Of a stretch of 53,297 nucleotides of DNA, positions 26,560 through 35,498 are shown one piece after another. The number at the start of each line of letters is the position of its first letter. Position 1 is the stretch's first letter. The position numbers and the translations under genes were made by a program. Source of the DNA: Chloroflexi bacterium OLB15 (lineage in GTDB: Bacteria > Chloroflexota > Anaerolineae > Aggregatilineales > Phototrophicaceae); NCBI GenBank assembly GCA_001567085.1, contig LMZS01000190.1, positions 1 through 53,297 on the forward strand. Reading direction: 5' to 3'. The notes under the pieces are model-generated. The model saw only the letters and a list, made by a program, of their open reading frames with translations, made no database searches and was not told where the DNA came from.

Positions 26560-27711
26560 TTACGATCCCGGCACGCCAATTGGCGCAACGCCATCGGTGG
26601 TTCCTGTCGCTGAAGGATCGCCGCCCTGTGGCGTGGCCTGCGCGCACATCATCTCAGCCTGACTTAACTTGCCGTTAGCATCGCCGCTGCCGTATATCCG
26701 CAGCGCATTCTGATATTGCGCGACTGCCGGGCAGTAGCCGTAATTCGGGTCAAAAGCCAGCGCATCACCATAGCCAACATACTGCCTGTAAAGCAAATCC
26801 GTCGCTTGCTGGTAGTAGCGCCCCTGCCCAAATGACAGCAGTCGTTCCAGTGCGCTGATCGCCTGCGGGAAACTGATGCCAATGTTGCTCATGGCATTCA
26901 GATATACTTCGCCGACGGTGCGTTCATAAGCCAGATCGCCGGTCGGGATACCCAGCGCTTCCATCTGCCCGACGATGCGGTTTCCGGCGGCAGGCTGCAT
27001 GGCGTTATAGTAATTGCGCGCTTGTGCTGCCAGCGAGTCGCCTAAAATGGTGCGAACGCTAACCGTTTCATAATTCGGATCAATCGCGCTGATCGCCTCT
27101 GCCAGCTCTGCCGCATCGCTGTAATTTCCGGTGGCGTATGCAGTCTGCGCTTCGGCCAGCAGCGCTGCCAGATCGTAAGCGATTCCCGGCGTTGGCGAAG
27201 GCTGCGCCGGATCGGGCGTGGCCGTTGGTAATGGTGTGACGGTTTCAGTCGGCGTATTGGTCGGTGAAGCCGTCGCGGTAGGCTGGCTGGTCATATATAG
27301 CGCCGTTGCCGTTTGCGCATAGTCACTAATCCCCGGCACGCCGGGCGTCAGTGTTGCCAGAAATTGCAACCGCGCGTTCAGCAGCACCAGATTGCCGGAA
27401 GCGACATCATTGGGGATGCGCGAAATCTGATCGCCAATTGCCGCGCTCTGGGTAGCGGTGGCATTCACGCTCGCCTGTCTCTGACCGCTGACCCAGCCCG
27501 CCGCCCCCGAAAGGGCAACGATCACCAGCGCGAAAAACCCCAGCACCGCAAAAATCAGGGTGGTCATGCCACAACCGCCGCCCCGCGATTCGCGCTGTAG
27601 ATACGGCGGGTCATCGTCATCTGGCATGATCTCTTTGGCCGCCGTGATCGGGCGGTCATCATACGGCGTGCGTGGTGAGGTATCGTCCAGCGAGTTTTCA
27701 GGTTCAATCAT
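26560..27711 (-). CDS. Membrane-anchored TPR-like protein
   Basis: 383 residues. A ~45-residue acidic N-terminal region lies inside the cell, then one membrane helix (TTLIFAVLGFFALVIVALSGAAG), a helical segment, a Thr/Pro-rich linker (~145-175) and a C-terminal helical part with TPR-like units (AEAQTAYATGNYSDAAELAEA, AVAQYQNALRIYGSG). The C-terminal half would be outside. No enzymatic motif. TPR-like repeats suggest protein binding; no partner can be named. It lies next to coaBC but with separate spacing. Confidence 0.7.
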   Translation of the reverse strand: MIEPENSLDDTSPRTPYDDRPITAAKEIMPDDDDPPYLQRESRGGGCGMTTLIFAVLGFFALVIVALSGAAGWVSGQRQASVNATATQSAAIGDQISRIPNDVASGNLVLLNARLQFLATLTPGVPGISDYAQTATALYMTSQPTATASPTNTPTETVTPLPTATPDPAQPSPTPGIAYDLAALLAEAQTAYATGNYSDAAELAEAISAIDPNYETVSVRTILGDSLAAQARNYYNAMQPAAGNRIVGQMEALGIPTGDLAYERTVGEVYLNAMSNIGISFPQAISALERLLSFGQGRYYQQATDLLYRQYVGYGDALAFDPNYGYCPAVAQYQNALRIYGSGDANGKLSQAEMMCAQATPQGGDPSATGTTDGVAPIGVPGS

Positions 27712-27805
27712 GGCAAAATCATCGCGAATGTGAGCAAATCATCCGGCTGATTATACAGGTCACGCTAAAAAGCTGTACAGCGCCGCTTCCCCTACGGCAT
27801 CCGCA

Positions 27806-29045
27806 TTAACCCAGCAGTGTCGCCACTCGTCCCATCACAATCTCGGCAGCCTGCGCCTTGCTCATCAGGTCAAGACGCTCGTCACCTTCTTTTGTGAGCA
27901 GCGTCACGCGGTTAGTATCCACGCTGAAACCGGCATCGCTGGCAGTAATGTCGTTCGCCACCAGCAGATCAACCCCTTTGCGCTCTAGCTTCGCGCGGGC
28001 ATTTGCCAGCAGGTTTTCGCTCTCAGCGGCAAAACCGACCACGATACGCGGAAAACCAGTCTGCTGACGCGCGGCTTTTACTGCTTCAAGGATGTCTTCG
28101 GTACGCTCTAACGACAACGAAAAGCCATCGGCGTTGGCCTCCGTCTTTTTGATCTTCTGCGCGGCAGCAGTTTGCGGGCGAAAATCAGCCACCGCTGCCG
28201 CCATGATCAGCGCATCCGCATCGGCGCAGGCAGTTAATACGGCATCCAGCATTTCGCGTGTGCTTTCAACGCTCACTAAATCCGCACCGTGAGGCGTAGG
28301 CAATTGCACAGAACTGATCAGCGTGACCTCCGCGCCAGCATCCAGCGCCGCCTGCGCCAGCGCGTAGCCCTGCTTGCCGCTGGAACGATTGCCGATATAG
28401 CGTACCGGGTCAATCGCTTCGCGGGTGCCGCCAGCAGTGATCACCACGCGTTTACCCGCCAGTTTGCCACGCTTGCCCAGCGCCAGCCGAATCGCGCCGA
28501 TCAGTGTGGTAGTCTCTGGCAGCCGTCCGCGCCCTGTAAGCCCGCTGGCAAAGCGGCCTGCTTCTGGTTCAATAATGGTTGCTCCGCGCTGCGTCAACTT
28601 CTCGATATTTTCTTGTGTGGCTGCGTGTTCATACATGCCGCCATCCATCGCCGGGGCAATCACCATCGGGCAGCGCGCGGCTAAAGCCGTGATCGCCAGC
28701 AGATCGCTGGCAAAGCCACCCGCCAGCCGCGCCAGCGTATCGGCAGTCGCTGGCGCAATCACCAGCAGATCGGCGGTTTCAGCCAGCCCAACATGGGCAA
28801 TGTGGGTGGCCAGGCCTGAGGCGTTTGAAGCCCACAGGTCGGTATACACTGTCCGGCCTGTCACTGCCTGAAAGGTGAGGGGAGTCACAAATTTTTTGCG
28901 CGGCTTCAGTCATGATCACATCAACTTCGGCGCCGTACTGCGTCAATTTGCTGGCAAGGTCAACTGCTTTGTAAGCGGCGATGCTGCCTGAAACCCCCAG
29001 CACCACCCGCTTGTTTTGTAACAGCGCAATCGCTTCCACGCTCAT
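27806..29045 (-). CDS. coaBC: Phosphopantothenoylcysteine synthetase/decarboxylase CoaBC (frameshifted)
   Basis: About 412 residues after correcting one extra base. It makes 4'-phosphopantothenoylcysteine from phosphopantothenate and Cys, then decarboxylates it to phosphopantetheine in coenzyme A synthesis. The N-terminal CoaC half begins VVLGVSGSIAAYKAVDL and continues with APATADTLARLAGG and PAMDGGMYEH; the CoaB half has VITAGGTREAIDPVRYIGNRSSGK and MAAAVADFRP. The first frame runs from 29045 to a shift in a run of six T (28892-28897 on the plus strand); removing one base joins QK to FVTPLTFQ. CoaC usually has PAMN and a Cys in the substrate flap; here the residues are Asp and Ser. ATG 29045 is preferred to the GTG one codon earlier. 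Confidence 0.88.
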
Positions 29046-29136
29046 CACCGTTCCGTTTCACTGCCGGATCACATTCGCACAGTATACTATCAGCCAAAAT
29101 ACAAATGAAGATTGCCAGAACTTTCGGAGCAGGATG

Positions 29137-29919
29137 ATGACTTTTCGTGAAGATGCTTTAGCAGGGCAGCATATTGTGATCAGCGGTGGCGCGGGAGCAA
29201 TCGGCGTGGCGGTAGCCAGGGCGCTGGCTGATCACGGCGCGCGGGTCACGGTCAACGATATTGTGCCAGACGTTGATGCGCTGGCGCGGTTGGACGCGGC
29301 AGGTGTGATCAAGGATCGTATGCAGTATGTGCGTGCCGACCTGACCAGCGCGCAGGCTGTTGAGCAGTTAATCGAAATGGCGCGGGCGAAATTTGGGGCA
29401 ATTACCGTCGTTTGCTGTCATGCAGGCATGGTACAGGCAGCGCCGATCATCACTTACGATGATGATGTGTGGGATCAGTTGATGGATGTCAACCTGAAGG
29501 CCGCCTATCTGCTGGCGAAGGCTGGCGCGCGTTCCATGCTCAATGATGGCACACGTGGGCAGCTTATTTTCACCACTTCATGGGTTGGCGCGGTGCCCTG
29601 GCCGGATATTGCCCCTTACAGCGCCAGCAAAGCGGCCATGAACATGCTGATGCGCTCATTCGCCCGCGAACTTGCGCCACAGGGCATTCGCGCCAACGCC
29701 GTTGCGCCTGGCATCGTTGGGGCGGGGATGGCGCTGCGCCAATGGGAAACCGAACCGGATTACCGCGCTCGCGCCAGCAAAGCGATCCCGCTTGGCGCTT
29801 TGCAGACTCCTGAATCGGTAGCTGATGCCTTCCTGTTCTTATGCAGCGATGCTTCTAAGTACATGACAGGTTCAATTTTGCTGGTGGATGGCGGGTGCAG
29901 CCTGTATCCGATGGATTAA
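29137..29919 (+). CDS. Short-chain dehydrogenase/reductase
   Basis: 260 residues, cytoplasmic, NAD(P)-dependent. Classical SDR marks: the Gly-rich cofactor loop SGGAGAIG near residue 17, the NVNLK-type helix region (MDVNLKAAY), active-site Ser in TTSWVGAVPW, and the Tyr-x-x-x-Lys in PYSASKAAM; the C-terminal LLVDGGCSLYP is typical. Substrate cannot be told. The frame stays open upstream into the divergent coaBC gene, but GGAG lies 7 bases before ATG 29137 and gives the normal N-terminus. It is convergent with the luciferase-like oxidoreductase. Confidence 0.88.
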   Translation: MTFREDALAGQHIVISGGAGAIGVAVARALADHGARVTVNDIVPDVDALARLDAAGVIKDRMQYVRADLTSAQAVEQLIEMARAKFGAITVVCCHAGMVQAAPIITYDDDVWDQLMDVNLKAAYLLAKAGARSMLNDGTRGQLIFTTSWVGAVPWPDIAPYSASKAAMNMLMRSFARELAPQGIRANAVAPGIVGAGMALRQWETEPDYRARASKAIPLGALQTPESVADAFLFLCSDASKYMTGSILLVDGGCSLYPMD

Positions 29920-29973
29920 AAAACGGCTGTAGGGGCATGCTCCGAATACAGCTCATCGGCGCATATCCATCGC

Positions 29974-30906
29974 TTAGCCACTTTTATGAAAATGTGGCAA
30001 TACTTCTTTTGCCAGCAGTTCGATGCCATCTAAATCGTTCTGATCCTGCCACATCAGCATCAGGCGGTATGCCCCTGCTTCCTGATATTTGCCGATATGA
30101 TCCACCACTTGCGCGGGCGTGCCGATGATCTTATTCCACTCCAGCAGCTTGTCGCTTGGTTCAATCTGGTTGCCGAGCTTTTCACGTAATTGGGCGTCAT
30201 CTTTGCCGATGATGCAGGGCAGCATGACCGAGCGTTTGACCGCCGTTTTCCCGCGTCCATTTCGCCCCAGCAGATCATCTAAAAGCGCGCTGCGTTCCTT
30301 AAAAGTGGAGACGCTGATATGAACGCCGTTCCATTCATCGGCGTATTTCGCTGCCAGCGGCAGGGTGCGCTTTGGCCCGTTACCGCCAATCAAAATGGGC
30401 GGCCCGCCAGCGCGTGAAGGGCGGGGCAGCAGCACCGCGCCATCCAATGAATAATGCTTGCCCGTGTAGCTTACTGGCGCGTCTGAATGATATAAACGCG
30501 TGGTGATCTCTAAAGCATCTTCCAGCATTTCATAACGCGTTTGCTGGTCATAAAAGGAGATGCCAAATTGTTTATGTTCGCGTTCGTGCCAGCCAGTGCC
30601 TAACCCCAGCACCATACGCCCGCCGCTCAAATCATCAATTTGTGCGGCCATACGCGCGGTTAATACCGGGTGCCGAAATGTAGTTGGCGCCACCAGCGGC
30701 CCAAACTCAATATGCTTTGTATGATCTGCCGCATAGGTCAGCGAGATGAAGGTTTCCAGCGAATTATCGTCAGGGGGGCCAATCGTGTAATGATCCGAGC
30801 GGAACACACACTGGTAGCCCAGCGTATCGGCAGCTTCAATCAGCCGTCGCCAGCGCCCCCAGGTTAATCCCCATTGGCCTTCGATCATCAATCCGATGGA
30901 AGTCAT
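29974..30906 (-). CDS. LLM-class flavin-dependent oxidoreductase
   Basis: 310 residues of the luciferase-like monooxygenase fold (TIM barrel) that uses FMN or F420. Seen: MTSIGLMIEGQWGLTW start, FRSDHYT, PTTFRHPVLTARMAAQIDDL, GRMVLGLGTGWHEREH and PILIGGNGPKRTL, all common in F420-dependent members. Start 30906 has GAGG 8 bases before it and begins the fold; codons further up are unlikely. It ends a same-strand run downstream of two glycosyltransferases and a methyltransferase, 62 bases after the GT2 gene. Whether it is functionally linked to them is unknown. Confidence 0.85.
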   Translation of the reverse strand: MTSIGLMIEGQWGLTWGRWRRLIEAADTLGYQCVFRSDHYTIGPPDDNSLETFISLTYAADHTKHIEFGPLVAPTTFRHPVLTARMAAQIDDLSGGRMVLGLGTGWHEREHKQFGISFYDQQTRYEMLEDALEITTRLYHSDAPVSYTGKHYSLDGAVLLPRPSRAGGPPILIGGNGPKRTLPLAAKYADEWNGVHISVSTFKERSALLDDLLGRNGRGKTAVKRSVMLPCIIGKDDAQLREKLGNQIEPSDKLLEWNKIIGTPAQVVDHIGKYQEAGAYRLMLMWQDQNDLDGIELLAKEVLPHFHKSG

Positions 30907-30968
30907 CGCTGCATCCTCAATCCGGTTGTTTCGTTGAAAATGGATTGTAGCGTGTTTGTGCGTGAACT

Positions 30969-31808
30969 TCAGCTTGCCTGCCGCCGCATTCGCCAGCGGA
31001 TCGCCCATTCCAGCGGGCGCGATAGCAGCCAGATGATGCCAGCGCGAATCCAACCATGATGCAGTTTGCAGTAGGCGATCAGATCGCGAAAGTAAATGCG
31101 GGTAGCGGTGGCGCTGCGCGTAACTGACTTTTCGCGGTGTTCAATCGCAGGGGCAGCCAGAAAGCGGAATTTGCGCCCCGCGAAACGCCGCGCCAGATCA
31201 TCCTCATTAAAATACAGCAGCAAATGATCGCTCAGCCGTAATTCCTGGCGGCGCATCAGCGTGCAAGAGCCTGGAATCGCCTCAACATCAAAATCGCTCG
31301 TGCGATCCCAGCCCTCATCAAAGTACCAGTGATGATCCTCAGCTTTTTTACCCGCGCCGCGAAACAGAAATTGCAGTACCGTTTGCGTCAGCAGCAGGTA
31401 ACGATAGCCAGGGATACGCGAGCAAGTCCGCTGAATATCGCCGTTTGGATAACGAAGCTGTAGGGTTGCGCCCGCGTAATCCGGGTGGTTATCCATGAAA
31501 TTGACCAGCGTCGCCAGTGCATCCGGCGGTGGCACCGTATCCGGGTTCAGCAGCAGGGCATAGTCGCCTGTTGCAGCCTTCACGCCGTAATTATTACCCG
31601 CGCAGAAATACAGATTCGCTCCCGGCTCAAGCAGTTTCACTTCTGGAGATTCGCTGCGCACCATCTCAGCGCTGCCATCGCGCGAGGCGTTATCCACCAC
31701 AATTACTTCAGCGGGCAGGGTTGACTCGCGTAACGCAGCAAGGCAGCGGCGCAAGTCGTCCTTGCCGTTGTAATTCACGATGATCACGGAGATGCGAGGC
31801 GCGGTCAC
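30969..31808 (-). CDS. Glycosyltransferase family 2
   Basis: About 279 residues from GTG 31808, which overlaps the methyltransferase stop (GTGA); an ATG 13 codons earlier is possible. GT-A fold: ISVIIVNYNG at the N-terminus, VVDNASRDGS, and LLLNPDTVPPPDAL as the DxD-like metal/nucleotide site, resembling rhamnosyltransferase-type (WbbL-like) enzymes. It would add a sugar from a nucleotide donor onto a lipid- or polymer-linked acceptor at the inner face of the membrane. It lies with a CgeB-like glycosyltransferase and a methyltransferase, which suggests surface glycan or glycolipid synthesis (inference). Confidence 0.88.
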   Translation of the reverse strand: MTAPRISVIIVNYNGKDDLRRCLAALRESTLPAEVIVVDNASRDGSAEMVRSESPEVKLLEPGANLYFCAGNNYGVKAATGDYALLLNPDTVPPPDALATLVNFMDNHPDYAGATLQLRYPNGDIQRTCSRIPGYRYLLLTQTVLQFLFRGAGKKAEDHHWYFDEGWDRTSDFDVEAIPGSCTLMRRQELRLSDHLLLYFNEDDLARRFAGRKFRFLAAPAIEHREKSVTRSATATRIYFRDLIAYCKLHHGWIRAGIIWLLSRPLEWAIRWRMRRQAS

Positions 31809-32563
31809 TTGCGGGCGACAACCAGTGTCATATAGTTGAACGTCCATGGAGCCACTACTTTGACCATGCGTCCCATACCTTCAGCGAGCGCGCTGGTTTT
31901 GTAGTAGCCGGGTGCCTGGAACACGCCGCCTAGCCCGCGCAGCGTGAACGAATGGCTGGTAGGCGAGACATGTTCAATTTTGAAGCCAGCCGCTTTCACG
32001 TTGCCGACCAGCGAGCCTTTGGTATACGTGCTTTCATAAAACGAATCGTCGGTGAGCAAACTTTTGCCGCTCGCGCGTCGTTTCCATGCCACCAGCTTGT
32101 TCACGATGTTCGGGTAGGGAATGGTGAGCACCAGTATTCCCTCAGGTCGCAGTACGCGGTAGGCTTCGTCCAGCGCGGGCATCATGCCCTGTTCAAAATG
32201 TTCCAGCACGCCAAAACTCAGATAAGCGCCGAGGCTGTTTTCAGCAAATGGCAGCTTGTGAACATCCCCACCTAACAACGCTAATTCAGGATCGTAGCGC
32301 CGCGAGATTTCCAGCGCGTTCACTGCGTAATCTAATCCGTAGATCGGGTATCCCAGCCTGCGCAGCGTGATCACTACCGCGCTTAGCCCGCTGCCAGCTT
32401 CGATGATCGGCGCATCTTTCGGCAGATAAGGCAGATATTTATTGATCGTTTCCATCGAACGCGCTGAAGCTACTGCCTCCAGCTCTACTTCGACGGAAGC
32501 GCCATCCCAGATATTTTCCCACGCTTCTCGCGTGCTGTCGTAGCGGCTGTTTTCAGTATTCAT
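31805..32563 (-). CDS. SAM-dependent class I methyltransferase
   Basis: 252 residues. S-adenosylmethionine-binding motif I is IIEAGSGLSAVVITL, followed by YGLDYAVNALEISRR (acidic motif II), GDVHKLPFAENSL and SFGVLEHFEQG. Family role: transfer of a methyl group to a small molecule, sugar or lipid; the substrate is unknown. It sits between two glycosyltransferase genes, 16 bases from one and overlapping the other by 4, so a glycan-related methylation is plausible (inference). Confidence 0.88.
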   Translation of the reverse strand: MNTENSRYDSTREAWENIWDGASVEVELEAVASARSMETINKYLPYLPKDAPIIEAGSGLSAVVITLRRLGYPIYGLDYAVNALEISRRYDPELALLGGDVHKLPFAENSLGAYLSFGVLEHFEQGMMPALDEAYRVLRPEGILVLTIPYPNIVNKLVAWKRRASGKSLLTDDSFYESTYTKGSLVGNVKAAGFKIEHVSPTSHSFTLRGLGGVFQAPGYYKTSALAEGMGRMVKVVAPWTFNYMTLVVARK

Positions 32564-32579
32564 AAGACATGATTATATG

Positions 32580-33725
32580 TTAGGGTCGCAGTTGGTCAAT
32601 CATCGCGTCAAATTGCTCGGCGCGGTGATCATACGTGTGATGGCTGTATACATGGCGCTGGCTGTTTGCGGCGATTGCTTCACGCTCGGCGTCGTGGGTT
32701 AGGTAGTAAGCAACTTGCTCGCGCAAATCGTCATTTGATTGATAGGTTGCCAGTGTTGGCGTGCCATTCACTTCAGGGAACCACAGCCGTGTGCCGGGTA
32801 AATCATCGGTGATCTGGAACACCCGCGCCCCCGCAGCTTCAAACAACCTCAGATTGCCGCCATAACGCATAAAATTACCATGTGTGTTCACGCTGATTTT
32901 GGCTGCCGAAACGATTCGCTCCATATCCTCGCCCAATGCTTTGCCGCGCATAAAGCGGCGCAGGCTGGCGGGAACATCGTGTACGCTCCAGATGCCGAGA
33001 TCGAAATCGCTCAAGGCCTCCAATGCCTTCACCCGGCGGCTATATAGATGATTCGGCACCAGTGTTCCAACAAAAGCAATGTCACATTGCAGCATCTGCC
33101 GTTCTTCGTCGGTCAGCGGGTATGGATGATGAAACTCAGGATCGCACGCTGAAATCGGCAAACACTCCATACGTTTCGCGCCCAGTTCCAGCCATTGAAC
33201 GCCATGATAGTAGTCGTTAACCAGCACGAGATCGTAAAGCGGCATCGCCTGTCTATCAATCGGTTTTGAAAACACAATTGGCGAAGTGCCAGAGGCATAA
33301 ACCAGCAGCGCCCCTGTATCCTTCTGAATTTGCGCCAGCGTATCCGGGTAAATAACGGTGTTATCCCCGGTCATCCACAAAATATCAGGCTTAAATACCT
33401 GCGCTTTTGCCAGTAAGTTGGCGTTTCGCTTGCGGATGTCTGGGCGGATTTCTGCTGGAATCCGATGATTGATCGCAGCAATCACTTTAGCCGGAGTGAT
33501 ACCTTCGCTGTGCCGCTCGCTGCGCGCAGTGTCGTTCAGCGCCCCGCCGGGCAAATTGCGGTAGAACACATCCAGTGTATGCCCGCGTTTGCGCATAGCT
33601 TTTTCCCAGAAATGCTGTGCCATGCTGGGCGGGAACAGCGGCGGATCTTCTGGCCTTTGCTCTCGCGCGGCGCGCAGCGCTTCCGGATGATGCAGCGATG
33701 ATACAAAAAGAATGCGATAGGACAT
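32580..33725 (-). CDS. CgeB-like glycosyltransferase
   Basis: 381 residues, GT-B-like. N-terminal Rossmann part starts SYRILFVSSLHHPEALRAA; the C-terminal half has CDIAFVGTL, then KISVNTHGNFMRYGGNLRLFEAAGARVF and a DLREQVAYYLTHDAE segment, matching the CgeB/GT1_2 family associated with spore or surface polysaccharide decoration. It leads a same-strand cluster (this gene, methyltransferase, GT2, luciferase-like enzyme). No membrane segment. Donor and acceptor sugars are unknown. Confidence 0.78.
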   Translation of the reverse strand: MSYRILFVSSLHHPEALRAAREQRPEDPPLFPPSMAQHFWEKAMRKRGHTLDVFYRNLPGGALNDTARSERHSEGITPAKVIAAINHRIPAEIRPDIRKRNANLLAKAQVFKPDILWMTGDNTVIYPDTLAQIQKDTGALLVYASGTSPIVFSKPIDRQAMPLYDLVLVNDYYHGVQWLELGAKRMECLPISACDPEFHHPYPLTDEERQMLQCDIAFVGTLVPNHLYSRRVKALEALSDFDLGIWSVHDVPASLRRFMRGKALGEDMERIVSAAKISVNTHGNFMRYGGNLRLFEAAGARVFQITDDLPGTRLWFPEVNGTPTLATYQSNDDLREQVAYYLTHDAEREAIAANSQRHVYSHHTYDHRAEQFDAMIDQLRP

Positions 33726-33824
33726 AAACGGGTTCTTGAAAGCAGCAGTTAAACAAATGGGGCACAGTTTTTTTTGCTGCGCCCTAATAGATTACGCGAA
33801 TTTTGAGGTGCGGCGTAGTGGCAA

Positions 33825-35018
33825 TCAGCGCATACTATAGTGTGCCATATGGGGAACCGGCTGGATAAGCTGTTGTTCAGCCTCATCACGAAGCAGCTTC
33901 TGCCAGTCCATAAATCCTGTTTCGCTTGCGCCGGGCGGGTTTTCCGCTTTTGTGAAATCGTGTTCGCTAGCGAAAAAATAATGCAGCGAACGGAACTCTA
34001 CCACACGGAGCAGGCATTCATTGTAAGCCTCAACCAGCGGCGCGCGATCTGCATGCCAGCGTACATTTTCGCGAATGCCGGTCAAGCTCATTTCATGCAC
34101 AAATTCGCGGTGCGGCCTGGGCATATACGCCTTCGTCATCTCAAGGCTATGCGTCAGGCTGTTCTGTTCGTGGGCTAGTCCTAGTGCCGCCATCAGCGCC
34201 GGGACAATCGAGCTTTGCGCGTCAGTTTGCCCGCTGAAAGTTTGCGGCTTGCCCGCATAGGCGTGCACACCTTCATAAATTACGTCATCAAATCCGAAGA
34301 TATACGGGCGCACTTTGAAATAATACACTTTTGAATCGCATGCTTCGGCCATCCGTCGAAAAGTGGCTACCATCTGGCTGATGCTTTCACCAATGCCGGA
34401 GAGCGCCTTTTCCAATTTCGCTGGATCATCCTGCTCAACTGACTGAACGGCTGTATGCAGATTTTTAAGCACCTCAACCGCCCGCGCTTCAATATCTACA
34501 TGGATCAAAATGAACCAGGATTCGCCGCGGCTTCCGAGAAAATTCTGAATCAACCGCAGATCATCAACCAAAATTGGCGCTGAAGGTACAGGCCGCCGCC
34601 AGTTTGCGAGCACATAGTTTGAATATGACAGAATCGGCGGGCGTTCTACCATCGCGGCTAGCTGTACCAGCGGCGCGGCTACGCCCTCAGGAATCCGCTT
34701 TTCGGGTTTTTCCGCCACGCCATAGACGAACGCGCTGGCAAAGTACGAATAAATTTGCATCAGGCGCTCAACGGCGCGGAAATCTACTTTATTGAGTTCG
34801 GGCGTGAGGGGTGAAAAATCGTAACGGGGTAATTTTTCAAAGAGGGGGCGGGCGCGTCCACTGAGAAGCAAGGCGGGCAAGTCAGTAGCGATAGATTCAA
34901 TATGCTCTAGCGCATCAGGAGCAATCAGGCCGTCAAGCGCTTGCTTGGTAGAAATTAACGGGTCAGGGTTAATCAGAAAGCCGCGATCTGGCCATATTGC
35001 CCAGCAATCATGCCGCAT
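33825..35018 (-). CDS. Indoleamine 2,3-dioxygenase-like heme protein
   Basis: 397 residues. It matches the indoleamine 2,3-dioxygenase fold: PPILSYSNYVLANWRRP, WFILIHVDIEARAV, a Cys-Asp segment followed by YYFKVRPYIFGF, then the SGQTDAQSSIVPAL helix and YMPRPHREFVHEM. His303 in the last motif lines up with the proximal heme-iron ligand of animal IDO. Such enzymes open the indole ring of tryptophan with O2 to N-formylkynurenine. No kynurenine-pathway genes are seen nearby. AAAGGAA lies just before the ATG. A perfect 13-bp inverted repeat sits 50-90 bases upstream. Confidence 0.82.
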   Translation of the reverse strand: MRHDCWAIWPDRGFLINPDPLISTKQALDGLIAPDALEHIESIATDLPALLLSGRARPLFEKLPRYDFSPLTPELNKVDFRAVERLMQIYSYFASAFVYGVAEKPEKRIPEGVAAPLVQLAAMVERPPILSYSNYVLANWRRPVPSAPILVDDLRLIQNFLGSRGESWFILIHVDIEARAVEVLKNLHTAVQSVEQDDPAKLEKALSGIGESISQMVATFRRMAEACDSKVYYFKVRPYIFGFDDVIYEGVHAYAGKPQTFSGQTDAQSSIVPALMAALGLAHEQNSLTHSLEMTKAYMPRPHREFVHEMSLTGIRENVRWHADRAPLVEAYNECLLRVVEFRSLHYFFASEHDFTKAENPPGASETGFMDWQKLLRDEAEQQLIQPVPHMAHYSMR

Positions 35019-35067
35019 AGAATTTCCTTTTAAATAATCAACAATATCAAGAATGGATTTATTTTAG

Positions 35068-35108
35068 CATACTGCATAACGATTAATCTCTTCAGGTTAT
35101 GCAGTATG
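35068..35108. repeat. Perfect 13-bp inverted repeat between the EthD-like and IDO-like genes
   Basis: CATACTGCATAAC (35068-35080) and GTTATGCAGTATG (35096-35108) around a 15-base AT-rich spacer. It lies 17 bases after the stop of the EthD-like gene and upstream of the IDO-like gene. No U run follows on either strand, so an operator or RNA stem is more likely than a terminator. Confidence 0.6.
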
Positions 35109-35124
35109 TCTATGCTCGGCGGTT

Positions 35125-35457
35125 TTACGGCTCTGTTGCCACCAGCACTTCGCTGATTAGAAATAGTGGGCTGTCAATCGCTTTTGCGTCTTTGCGAAGC
35201 TGTTCTTGTGCCGCTTCTGAAAGGAAGGCCTCTTCCATAGCCGCCCGATCTACAAAATCTACGATGGTCATGAAGCGATACGGCGGCTTTGCCAGACCAT
35301 CGCTGAAGCTCCACATCTCATCAACGCGGCCAAAATCAGTGCGGATCACGCCGGGCGAACCAGCATTTTGCGCCTGATGTTCGCCTAACCGCCAGGCTAA
35401 AAATGCTTCTTCGTCATCGCCGGGCGGAAGGTTATAAAGGATGGTGAGGCGGATCAT
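35125..35457 (-). CDS. EthD-like dimeric alpha-beta barrel protein
   Basis: 110 residues: IRLTILYNLPPG, AFLAWRLGEHQAQNAG and a C-terminal strand FLISEVLVATEP fit the ferredoxin-like fold of the EthD family. Some relatives take part in ether or aromatic compound degradation, but most are unassigned. ATG 35457 has AAAGGA upstream and begins the fold; codons 16 earlier are unlikely. It lies between the beta-propeller-like gene and the IDO-like gene on the same strand. Confidence 0.72.
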   Translation of the reverse strand: MIRLTILYNLPPGDDEEAFLAWRLGEHQAQNAGSPGVIRTDFGRVDEMWSFSDGLAKPPYRFMTIVDFVDRAAMEEAFLSEAAQEQLRKDAKAIDSPLFLISEVLVATEP

Positions 35458-35498
35458 AATGCGGATTCCTTTACCTAAATTCAAATTCAGTACCGCGC

